NCBI RefSeq assembly: GCF_901933205.1
Contig: NC_044576.1
Location: 10,015,024-10,079,023 of the forward strand
Origin: Camarhynchus parvulus
Lineage: Eukaryota > Chordata > Aves > Passeriformes > Thraupidae
Direction: 5' to 3'
Length of the DNA: 64,000 nucleotides
The translations under genes were made by a program, and so were the position numbers. The notes beneath the pieces are model-generated. The model was given only the letters and a program-made list of their open reading frames with translations. It searched no databases and was not told where the DNA came from. Positions 27,864 through 37,089 of this stretch are shown here, piece by piece (within the stretch, counting starts at the first letter, position 1; each line of letters begins with the position of its first letter).

Positions 27864-28301
27864 CAAAACAAAAACCAATCCAGAATTACTTGAGATGGGG
27901 TATTTTAAATAAAATTGTACAAAGAAAACTTGAACAGGTCTTTTTAAAGCCTGGATTACATAATGCTCCATTAAACATTGATGTGTCAGAGTTGACTGTG
28001 TACTTGATTTTTTTGGTGTAAATTACAAATTAAGGCACCCTCACCATTCAGCTTAAATTCTCACAGCGGCAACATTGAAAAAATTTAAGCATATGGAGAA
28101 GCTAAATATGAAGTTTCCCTGCCGATGACCTTAAAACAAGCTCATGTTAAACCATTCACAAAAATAAACACTGAAGTCACAGCTTCAAAATAGCACAAAA
28201 CATCCAGTGAATCTTGTTTGTTACCTAACCACACCGGAGAACTCTTGCCAGTTTACATCCCAGGCAATTTTTCACCAAGAGATAGTGAGTAAAATGCAGA
28301 A

Positions 28302-28384
28302 GTTTGAATAAAAATTTGAATTACAGAATTTGAATTAAATTTAGAATAAAAAGAATTTAAATTAAAAAAAAAATAATTAAATTC
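28302..28384 (+). repeat. AT-only degenerate repeat (AATTTGAATT-like units)
   Basis: Repeated AATTTGAATT and AATTTAAATT motifs merge into an A-run and TAATTAAATT. There is almost no G or C across about 80 bp. Confidence 0.8.
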
Positions 28385-28429
28385 CTGTGACTTCAGGACA
28401 TTCCTGTGTAGGTGAACAGGAAAGGAAGA

Positions 28430-28680
28430 TCCATGATCAGGGCTCCTTCTGATCTCCTGTGTTCCCAGTGGCCTCCTGCAACACAGCCTCCCTCCTGTCC
28501 TTGGCTCCCCACAGCTGTGGGGTCAAAGCAGGAGCCCCCCAGGACAGGAAGGAGCCAGAGCCCTACAACACCCCAGTGCCAATGTGACCCCCGACAGCCA
28601 GAGGCAGGAGGTGGGCATGTGCCAACCTTCCAACAACAGCACCATGGGGTTTGGGCCATAAGGATACAGAAAAAGCCCAA
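28430..28680. other. GC-rich intronic patch, unassigned
   Basis: About 250 bp of C/G-rich sequence sit directly after an AT-only tract, a sharp local change in composition. The patch contains the palindrome at 28507-28522. Frames on both strands stay open (91 and 106 codons) because GC-rich DNA has few stops; neither resembles a known protein. It could be an old insertion. Confidence 0.4.
28507..28522. repeat. 16-bp perfect palindrome
   Basis: CCCCACAGCTGTGGGG is fully self-complementary. It is embedded in the GC-rich patch at 28430-28680. Its core CAGCTG is an E-box-type hexamer, but such matches are common by chance. Confidence 0.95.
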
Positions 28681-29773
28681 GGCGTAACTCAAATATTTAT
28701 TAATTGCTACCAAATCTCTCTTTCTGTCCCTTTATAATTAGCATATTTATCCTTAGAAATGCACATGCAACAAGAACTGCACAACTCCCTAAGAATATCA
28801 TCTACTAACACCCTTCAAACCTGACCAAGTGGGATAAGAGTTTTTTGTTCATCCAAGGTCCTCTGTCTGCAGCTGTTCCACATGGCAAACTCCCATCTCA
28901 GTAAATTGGTGCTCTGCTCCCAGAACAGATGCAAAATCACTCTCACAGTGAGAGTATACAATGCAGCCTGATTCCAAGAACAAAGTACCATTTTAAGCCT
29001 TCATAATTCTGTATTCAAATTATTCTTTTTGATGGCAGTGGGAATTCCATAACCCTTGTAAAAAAATTGCTTTTTACGAGTTAGAGGACAATTACAGTAT
29101 ATCAGTACAGTATTTTTCTATATGTGTACATTCTGGCTGTTATTTCTGAGCACTTTTATAGGCTACAGACAGAAAAACACCTGCATCCCACTCATTTACA
29201 GCACTGTGACAAAGACACACTCAGTCTACCCAGGTAGAGATACAACATATAAGGGCCAAATTAAAATATTTCTCTCCCTTAATGAGAAACCTATCACTAT
29301 AAAAGTGATCCTGAACAAGTTGCTGCTTGCAGTGTCCAAGGTCCTTACAAAATTAAAGTACTACCACTGATCACCCTTTAAATTTTAAAATTTAGCTTTT
29401 GCTCTATGAAAATCATTGCCTTGTATGGGTCTTTTGGTGTTGCACCATTCAAAGTACCCACCATAAAAAAAATGTTTAATTCCCAGAGAATGTGCCAGCA
29501 CCTGGAACGTGTACAGGCAACAAAACCCTCAAACACACGGGAGCCAAGGGACTCCCAGAGATACTGCTGCTTCCCTATGGAAGGATAACACAGGGAAGGT
29601 GCTGGAAAAATTTCACTCTGCTGGAAAGAATGAAAAGTCAACATTTTGGCTTGCTGAGTTAACAGGGGAAAGCTTGGGTGGAAAACTTCTAACCATTAGC
29701 CAGGCTGCACTATCAGAATCACAGGAAATAAATGAGAATTTGGCAAAGATGATAAAAAAGATCCTGAAAGTCA

Positions 29774-29796
29774 AACCAACCAACCAACAAAAAAAA
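29774..29796 (+). repeat. (CAAC)n short tandem repeat with A-run
   Basis: AACC is repeated (AACCAACCAACCAAC) and runs into eight A residues. Confidence 0.85.
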
Positions 29797-30356
29797 GCAG
29801 CTTTTAAGAGATATCCCCTGCCAATTTTTTAAAATGTAATCCACAGTTTACAAAACCAGTCTGTTTAAAGAGGTTAGCTACTAAATTTATCAGCCAATTT
29901 AAAAATTCTCATACACATCCATTTTTCTCTGCTATTTTACAGCATTTTTGTTCAGTTTGAATATACTGACTATGAGAAACAGTAAAATAATTGAGTGACA
30001 TAATTCCCTTAACAGGTCATGACATTTCTAAGGAAGACCAAAAAACCTCATCTGCTTTGAGAAAAAAAAAAACAGAAAATCTGTGTATTATGATGGAAGT
30101 AGAAAAATATATCCATTTTCCACAATAAATGAATCATAATATTTAATTTAAGCATGCCATACAAAAACATAAAGAAGGGAAATTAATGATCACTGAACCA
30201 AACACAACTGGATAGGAAAAATGACCAGTATTGTATAAAAAAGTGAAAATCTTGGAAATATTCTTCTGATGATAAGCAGAATTTCACCAGTCTAAATTCA
30301 TAAATTTCCATTTTTAAGCTAGGCACATGTGACTTTGCAACTTTTTTTTCTGCTTT

Positions 30357-30387
30357 TATTGGGACTTCGCAGCTCAAGTCCCAAATA
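30357..30387. repeat. Bulged hairpin containing GTCCCAAATA
   Basis: TATTGGGACTT (30357-30367) pairs with AAGTCCCAAATA (30376-30387) with one extra base on the right arm. The loop is CGCAGCTC. The right arm shares the decamer GTCCCAAATA with the palindrome at 34615-34644. It lies about 0.9 kb downstream of NRG3 exon 2. Confidence 0.85.
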
Positions 30388-31295
30388 CTTCAGGAAATCT
30401 TCAGTCCTCGACCCTTTTTATCATTTGTGTTACAGTTCTCTATACATTTAGGTGTTCAGATTAGAATTTGGGCATATGAGTGCCCAAGTGATACAAGTGT
30501 ATCTCAGGTACACCTTTTGTGTGCCATACACAGTACCATAGGAGTAAATTAGGTTTCCAAAATGGAAACCTGCTCTTCTGTTTGAAAGATTGCTTAAGAA
30601 ATTGGGGGTCTGGTGGATATGTGTGTTAAAATCCTCATCTTTAGGAAGATATTGCAGTATTCCTTCTGCATATCACTCCTCTTTACTGGCCTCCATGGCT
30701 AAATAATAATACTAATAAGTGATCTGGCTTTCTTTTCTGATATTCTTTTCAATACATTCAAGATGGCCTTGCATAATAGCAGAAGTTCAGGAGTATAAAG
30801 TGTACAACAGCTATAGAGCAGGTTCAGATGGCTATCATAGTCCACTTCATCCTTCAGTAATTAAACTTAAGAAACCCTAATTCTTAAAACTACTAGCCCT
30901 TCCTCTCTCTCAATTAACAGAACATACAGTTATTGTCAAATACTGTAGCTGGAATACCCAAATAAAGGAATGCTTCTGGTATGTAGGGGAATATAGGACT
31001 TTCATATGTAAAAAACCCAACAAAACGAAACAGCAATCCTTACAGGGTTAGAAAATAGAATATTGAAGATTTTCCTCATCTATGGAAGGATCAAAATGTT
31101 GCTTCTCATATCTACATATTTCTATTTATGATTACCACAGACTAGTAAAAATCCCACCAGCTGCGAGGCATGCAGTTGAATTGGAGGAAAAAAATTCCAC
31201 TGCTTTCCAACATTCTACACCTGAATGCTTGGGGTTTTTTTCCCTAATGCTTCCTCCCTGAGGCAGAAGGCCTTTCTGGCACGTTCTGGCAGGTG

Positions 31296-31301
31296 ACTTA
31301 C
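31296..31301 (-). other. 5' splice donor of NRG3 exon 2
   Basis: The minus strand reads GTAAGT straight after the last exon bases CCG, a full match to the intronic part of the vertebrate U1 donor consensus. It fixes the exon end inside an arginine codon (CG plus one base), which is the phase-2 junction neuregulins use between EGF cysteines four and five. Confidence 0.9.
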
Positions 31302-31431
31302 CGGCAGTGTTTGTGGGATCCTGTTAAGGTTTCGATCACAAAGCATTCCCCCTCGTTGAGACAATATGCCAGGTCCTTGTCTTTGCATGGCTTAAAGTGC
31401 TCCGAGCGCTCCGTGGAATACGTCGTGGTGT
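31302..31431 (-). CDS. NRG3: NRG3 (neuregulin 3) coding exon 2, EGF-like domain part 1
   Basis: This internal exon encodes most of the EGF-like domain of neuregulin 3, a membrane-anchored ligand of the receptor tyrosine kinase ErbB4 in the nervous system. It is 130 bp: two bases, 42 full codons (starting TTTYSTERSEHF, ending GSHKHC), then two bases. The incoming intron is therefore phase 1 and the outgoing one phase 2. Four of the six EGF cysteines are at exon residues 15, 23, 29 and 42, spaced 7, 5 and 12 apart. The residues around them (HFKPCKDKDLAYCLNEGECF, then VIETLTGSHKHC) match vertebrate NRG3 almost residue for residue. From memory, human has R for K after the first cysteine and D for the first E of NEGEC. 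The fifth and sixth cysteines must come from the next exon, which I do not find here. The acceptor reads TTTTCTCCTCAG before ACACC, and the donor reads CACTGCCG before GTAAGTCACC. The open frame runs on into the intron to 31498, but that extension and its ATG are not coding. The family assignment is very secure. The exon number rests on known gene structure. Confidence 0.96.
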
Positions 31432-31470
31432 CTGAGGAGAAAACAGGCAAAGCAGAGAAAGGCTGTAAGG
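31432..31470 (-). other. 3' splice site of NRG3 exon 2: pyrimidine tract and branch-point candidate
   Basis: On the minus strand, 31 nt of mostly pyrimidines (31432-31462) precede the exon and end in CTCAG. Just upstream is CCTTACAG (31463-31470). Its CTTAC fits the loose vertebrate branch-point pattern yUnAy, with the adenosine at 31466, 34 nt from the exon, inside the usual range. The same CCTTACAG could in principle act as an upstream acceptor. Using it would add 31 nt and shift the frame, so it is more likely the branch region. This is inferred from sequence only. Confidence 0.7.
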
Positions 31471-33344
31471 ATAAACACTGGCTGTTCCTGCAGTACATGG
31501 AAAATTAATGTGATCCTACTGGGCTCAGTGACATCAAACAAAGACTAAAAGAAATGGAAAGCACAGGGCATGCCAACCTCCCTTTGACTACAGCATTATT
31601 TGCAATCAGGTTTCTCAAAAGATTTACAAGAAATACCAGCAGAAAAACAAACCAGACTGCAGCAAAGTTGGAGTATAATCTCAACCATTTCCAATTTCCA
31701 AGGTTTCCCTGCTCAAAGGTAAAGACACTCACTTTGTGTACTTTAACCAGAACAATATTTTCATATTCCTACAACAAAATATGGTCTGAAATAAGATACA
31801 ATTTTTTTTCATAAAAACCAAGCAAAAGTAGTTAATATGATGTAAATTAAAATTTGCTTTAAAAAACCCACAAAAACAACAAAAACCCACTACAATGAAA
31901 GAGGAAAAAAAAAAGCCAAACATGCAAGGTCAACACTAACTTGAATCACCAGTCACAAAAAACAGCCTAAAACTCAAACACAAGCAATGTGATTGTATCA
32001 TTTCACATAGATCATCTGTAGGTGTATGTAAGCCCACTCCCAAAACACAGATACAGGCTTGATTACAGGTAGAACTGTTGGCTGCACCTATGGAATATTT
32101 AGTTAGATTTGGAATAGACTGACAGTGTGTCAGGGTGAACTATCATTCCTGTCTTCTAATAAAACTCTTTAACCTTTCCAATCCAGTTGGATTAATGAAC
32201 AATAAAGTGAAATTTTCAGAGGAAGATGCCTGACTGACACATTTTAATTTTCTTCACTATGACATGGTTTTGTCTAACCAAGTGTGATTTTCAGAGTAGA
32301 TTATTATCTCCAGAGAGCCATGGTTTAATCTTTATATTCAATCTTAATTCAAAAAGTTTAACTTCCTAACCACTTTGCAGGACCTGATACACAATGAAGT
32401 GGTAAGAGAACATTTCACTGTATATCATATAGCCTATTACAAAATATTACTTTGACTGCTGTCAAATAAATGAAGCAGTGCTCAACAGACACAGAACCTC
32501 GCAAACTCAAAGTTATGCAAACACTTTAACTTGGTTTTGCTCATAACTGAATATAAGGTAAATATCCACCGAACTAACACCAAAGTTGAAAACCAAAATA
32601 CTGAACCTGCAACAATATACCTGTAACTACAGTTCTGCAAGAAAATTCAGATAATCCCAAAAATATTGTCAAAGTAACTCTCTTTGTGCTCAGTATATTT
32701 TTAGTAAAACACCTCTACAAGTTTTCCTTACGTGCAGACTAAATGACAGAAGATAAATAAAGATAATAAAATACATTTGAAAAAAATAAGAAAATCCACA
32801 CCCTGTTCTTTGTATGCAACACTTCTTTGGTTTTCCTCTCCAGAGAGAAAATGTTGTAGTTTAGTGTTTTCAGTGGAGAGAAAAAGTATCCTGGGAATAA
32901 ACTCTTAACAGTCTTTCCTCAAATGTTTTTACAGGTGGAGAACAAAAGCCTGTGCCATTGTCGCCAGTAGCAGCACTTACAAAAAAGATGCAGGCTAAAT
33001 AGAAACTATGTTTTTAATGTTTGCCAGCAAACCTTGAGATGAAATGTATCAAGTTGAATTTTGGAGACAATACAAGACGGTTATGGATGCAAACATCTAT
33101 AAGTGAGACTAGCATCTGACTCTTGGCACTTCAAGATTGATCAGCTTTAATGTAAAAACAAAAAAATCCTCACATAGAAAAGAAGTAGCCCAGTTATTTT
33201 TTAAGGCCAGTTTTACCCAGGAGCACTAAAATGACCATTTAAAACTCGATTAGGCAAAAAGTAACTATAAATCTGAGCAACCAGTTATATTTCTACCCCT
33301 TTTAAATATGGGAAACTGAAGGTAACACTATTTGAAAGCACTCC

Positions 33345-33570
33345 TGGTCGTTACAAAAGCTAAGTAAAACTGTTCGATGAGCAGAAAGTCAGCTTGAGCC
33401 AGCTTTAGGGAACAGAACACTTGCATTTGCGACCCTGCTCTGAGGAAGCAATCCATGCAAACACCTTGATGAAGGTGTACAATGCACAGACCAAAGGAAT
33501 CTGAGGCGCTCCCAAAGGACAGGAGCAAACGAGGGGGATCCAGCGCGGCTCAGGCAGTGACGCAGGGAAT
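33345..33570. other. CpG-bearing patch about 2 kb upstream of NRG3 exon 2
   Basis: In otherwise CpG-poor DNA this segment carries about eight CpGs (in CTGGTCGTT, GTTCGATG, TGCGACC, GGCGCTC, AACGAGG, AGCGCGGC, GACGCAGG). It also has a perfect 7-bp stem ACACCTT-GATG-AAGGTGT at 33461-33478. An 86-codon minus-strand frame (33389-33649) overlaps it but has no recognisable domain. CpG retention could mean a constrained regulatory element or a younger insertion. Confidence 0.3.
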
Positions 33571-34137
33571 TCTCAGAGCTTGGCTTTGAAGTGCAGGAGC
33601 CTCCTCTTGTACCATCATTAAACCAACAACACCTTGCCAAGGTCAGCATTTTAAAGTTTTAGATGAAATAGATTCTTTAGAAGTTTTGTTCCGCTTTATT
33701 TTAATTATTCCTCTGTTTAATATTAGCCAACCCTTGTGTTTTATTTATAAATGGATGTAAGCTGCAATACTTCATTTTCTTCACTTAGACACAATCTCAA
33801 GCTTTTCCTTTGTGTTTTATCCCTCACCTTCCAAATTAAGTACAACAGTTGTAGGTAACAATGATGCTGGCAGCTCCTTATGGCAGCCTTGGATTGCACT
33901 GCTAAGGCTGAAAGCTACTCAAGAATTGGTAACTTTTTTCCTTTTTTAACAAATAATTCCGTTAAAAGTCACTTTTCAGTTTCAGAGTCTTTTATGGTTT
34001 GGAATATTTGTGCAAGTCTAAGCAGGTTGATGCCCATGGACTCTTCAGAGAGCTGAGCTGTGCACAGATGCCTGGCTGCAGAGATCAGGTGTCTGAGCTC
34101 AGAGGTCATTCACCAACACTCCAAAGCCCTGTCACTA

Positions 34138-34158
34138 AGGGATATCCTGGATATCCCT
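34138..34158. repeat. 21-bp palindrome with one-base centre
   Basis: AGGGATATCC and GGATATCCCT are exact reverse complements around a single T. The stretch can equally be read as a near-tandem duplication of GGATATCC. It sits in a GC-richer patch (34020-34260) with no recognisable gene. Confidence 0.95.
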
Positions 34159-34614
34159 GGAGCTGCTGGGAACTTTCTGCTGGAGACAACCCACATATCC
34201 CATACACAAGGTTCACAAAAGTTACAATCCTGCTGTTGTTTTATGTTGCATTCACAAACCCTGCTGCAGCTTCATTAAATATTGATAAAAACAAAACCTA
34301 AAAACTGTTTCTAAATGTAACTACAGAAAGTACAAAACAACAGAAAACACTGTAGAGACTACACAGTTTTCCTGATTCCTTTGTCTAATAAATAATAAAT
34401 CCTATTGCCTCTTGTTTCATTTTACTCCTAACCAAATACAGAATTGATTTTCCATGGTGGAATTGTCCTTCATAGCTTCAGAAGCCTGGTAAACACCATC
34501 ATTGTATGTGGTGTTTGACTTTTTAATGATTTTTTAAAAGAATTAATAAAACCTAGGCATTCAAAAAATTGAATAATACAGCTCCTTAATTTAGTTTTAG
34601 TCTTTGAATTTGGT

Positions 34615-34644
34615 AACAGTCCCAAATAAGTATTTGGGACTGTT
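34615..34644. repeat. Perfect 30-bp inverted repeat
   Basis: The left arm AACAGTCCCAAATA and the right arm TATTTGGGACTGTT are exact reverse complements of 14 bp each, separated only by AG. It lies 18 bp before the AT-rich tandem array at 34662-34735. No coding context is visible. Confidence 0.97.
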
Positions 34645-34661
34645 TATAAATAACAAAGGGG

Positions 34662-34735
34662 AACTTATAAGTATATAACTTATAAGTAACTTATAACATG
34701 TATAACTTATAAGTAACTCATAAGTTTATAAGTAA
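34662..34735. repeat. Tandem array of ACTTATAAGT-like units with flanking direct repeats
   Basis: Degenerate copies of the self-complementary decamer ACTTATAAGT occur at about 34663, 34678 and 34703, with partial copies between and after them (AACTTATAACATG, AACTCATAAGTTTATAAGTA). The array is bracketed by AACAAAGGGGAA on the left (34652-34663) and AACAAAAGGGAA on the right (34735-34746), a near-identical direct repeat. The bracket suggests slippage-driven expansion, or a small insertion with a duplicated target. Confidence 0.85.
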
Positions 34736-35457
34736 CAAAAGGGAATTTCTGTTAAGCATTCAGATGTCCCTGAATTCAGTGCATATGCCTTACGGTATTA
34801 TTTCATTTTTTTAATTGTCATGTGTCCAGGTGTTTCATGCAAAAGCAGCAGGGGATATTGATTTCTGCTGGAATCTTTCCAACTAAGTTGGAATAAAAAA
34901 TTTATAGGCAGTCTTGTTCTTATTTTTCTTGCCTTACTATATCAGCAAAGGTTTGCACATGATTTCCATACTCCAAAAACTAATATATCACTGCCAATCC
35001 TCAGTTACCACTGTGTAATCAAATGAACCAGAATCTCATTCACATTTCAAGATCTTTTATAAACATAGAGTTGGTTTCTAAAAACATTCAGTCTTTGGGA
35101 CTGTTGAAAAAAAATCAGTAGGAAGTTCACAGATATTATTTTATTTTGTTTAGGTCTAAAACAGTCTAAAAAAGGGTTAGTGAAGTTGTATTCTTGCCTC
35201 ATTAATGGATGTCATCATATTTATACCAGCACAGGATGGCTCATTATAGCTGATTTTGAGTGATCTTCAAGGCATGATATGGTTAACTAGAAATGCTATT
35301 TGCTCCTTCAAGGCTACCACGTTCAGTGTTTTCAGCGCTGATACTGTGTGTTTTCAGTGCCCTGACACTGCTAAATCTGTAACTGTCAGGGAAAAACGCA
35401 GGAAAAAGAAAGAATACAAGATTTAAAATATCCTGGGAAACAGCAGAATTCAGGGCA

Positions 35458-35486
35458 GCTGCTGCTGCACAGATTGCAGCAGCAGC
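35458..35486. repeat. CTG/CAG inverted repeat (hairpin)
   Basis: The left arm GCTGCTGCTGCA pairs perfectly with the right arm TGCAGCAGCAGC across the five-base loop CAGAT, giving a 12-bp stem. Weak GGG/CCC pairing is possible just outside. It is transcribed in the NRG3 pre-mRNA about 4 kb before exon 2. The stem is too short for a standard microRNA precursor. Confidence 0.9.
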
Positions 35487-37060
35487 CATCCCCATCCATC
35501 ACATCTGTCCTGCAGCATTCCAGCTTCAGAAACAGATTTTACTGGTTGCACCTCAAACAAAGCAACTTTCCTATGCTAGCAGTAAATGATACACCCATTT
35601 TTTCCAGGCAGACAACATTAGCTGCTGTAGGGAGAAAAATGACCCAGAAGAACAAGAGATGGAAAGGCCTTGTATAACTTTTGTGAACTAGCAGAGAGGC
35701 ACCCAAACTCTGCAGCTACAGAGTCATTGACACAGGAAAGGCAAATACTGGGTGCATTTCCACCAAGGAATATTAAGACACAGCTCATTGTAACACCACA
35801 GCTCACACACTAAAAGACTTTTTAAAATGCTGCATATTTTGACTACCACTGGGTATTACCAGCTTTACAGATTCAGTATCAACATGCAAACTGGCTTTTC
35901 CTTCATCTTTTTATCCATTTATAACTGATCGTGTCCCAGAGAACCATTACTTACCGAGGCACCAAAAAAGCAAGATGCTTATTTTAAATCCCTGATCCCA
36001 TTTCTAAACACACTGCAAAAAATAAGCCAGATACAGGCAACTGAATTGCCTCTGAAAATATAACTCTAGTTATCAAAAAAAAAACCTTCTTAAGAAACCC
36101 CAACATTTTTAACAATATATTCAACGTTTTAAACAATAAATTCCTCTATCACTACTGCATTCGACAAATGAGGCAGCATAAAAAGTCAGTTAATAGCATA
36201 TAGAGAGTTAAATTTTGTGTTTGCTCAAGTCAATGGCAAAATATTTACAATGATTCAGTATAAGCAGGGTTCCCTGAAGTTCCTATGGGGTCATCTAGGG
36301 CTTCTCTCCTGATATCTCAGAATTATCTGTGGTATCCCTAACTAGAAAAAGTCTTGCACAAAAAATGAAACTTACACGCTGAATATTTTAGATGTGATTT
36401 TGTTTATTCACTTACTGAACCTTAAAACCCACTGAACCTAAAATTTTTATTCCTGTGCTTCTAGAAGTATCCTGGTTTATGAAGGTTATTTCCTAGTTTA
36501 GTGACTCCCCTATTCCCTCTCCAGTTAGAAACACAAAAGGCAAAGATCACAGGTAGAGATAAAAGTGATTTACTGGAAACAGCAAGGAGAAAAGAAAGGG
36601 AATAGTAACAGCAACAATATTGATTGCAAAATGTTTAATGAGAGGACAATCTACATGAGAAATGTTCACCAAGCCCAGGACAATGACAAACAAGGAGGTC
36701 AAACCCTCCAGCCACCATTATTCTCCCCACTGGAAACAAACTCCTTCCTTCTCAGGTGTGAGAGAGTCCCTTTCCTGCCCCTGGAAAACAAGAGGTGGGC
36801 AGGGGAAGAAAATACCAAGTCCTAGGGAAGATATTCATTAATGCAAAAGGAAGGGAAACCATAAATATTTAGTGTTTATTTTGATTTAGCCTTAGCTGAT
36901 GGCAGCTCTTTCTCAAGTTGTTGATATTTACAAAGAAAACATTCTACACACTGCCATTTTTAATGCAGAGATTTTGCTTTGTCAGTGCTACCTGAACACT
37001 TGCTGGCCTCAGTCATGGAGGAATTAAATTTTAAAATTCTAGTAAGAAATTATGACAATT

Positions 37061-37089
37061 AAAAAGAAAAAAAAAAGGAAAAAGAAAAC
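37061..37089 (+). repeat. Purine-only (A/G) tract
   Basis: Almost thirty consecutive purines, mainly A with single G or GG interruptions. It is a homopurine tract on the NRG3 template strand. Confidence 0.85.

Larger units (their letters stand above)
1..31301 (-). other. NRG3: NRG3 intron 2 (5' part), intronic sequence
   Basis: This is the sequence downstream of exon 2 in the direction of transcription. I looked for the next NRG3 exon, which should begin with the fifth EGF cysteine and encode a CKEGYQGVRC-like stretch on the minus strand, and did not recognise it. The intron therefore probably extends past position 1. The region is AT-rich with scattered A-tracts. It holds the microsatellite at 6597-6664, simple tracts near 7.6, 16.0, 16.85, 20.3, 27.85, 28.3 and 29.8 kb, and GC-richer patches near 1.9-2.4, 12.65-13.02, 14.7-14.9 and 28.43-28.68 kb. 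Outside the separately listed items I see no gene. No CR1 or other transposon fragment is clear enough to call by eye in this half; old degraded copies could be missed. Confidence 0.85.

Noticed and set aside
1..31295. Next NRG3 exon (EGF Cys5-Cys6)
   Set aside because: I looked on the minus strand for a CKEGYQGVRC-like stretch with flanking splice sites and did not find one; it probably lies outside the window.
31434..31498. ATG-started extension of the EGF frame upstream of exon 2
   Set aside because: It reads through the pyrimidine tract and branch region of the acceptor, so it is intron that happens to be open.
31293..31508. 71-codon plus-strand frame over the NRG3 exon
   Set aside because: It is the antisense shadow of the exon; the minus strand carries the EGF domain and both splice sites.
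35458..35486. microRNA precursor
   Set aside because: A 12-bp stem is well short of the 22 or more paired bases of a Drosha substrate. The hairpins at 52631, 57431 and 59087 fail for the same reason.
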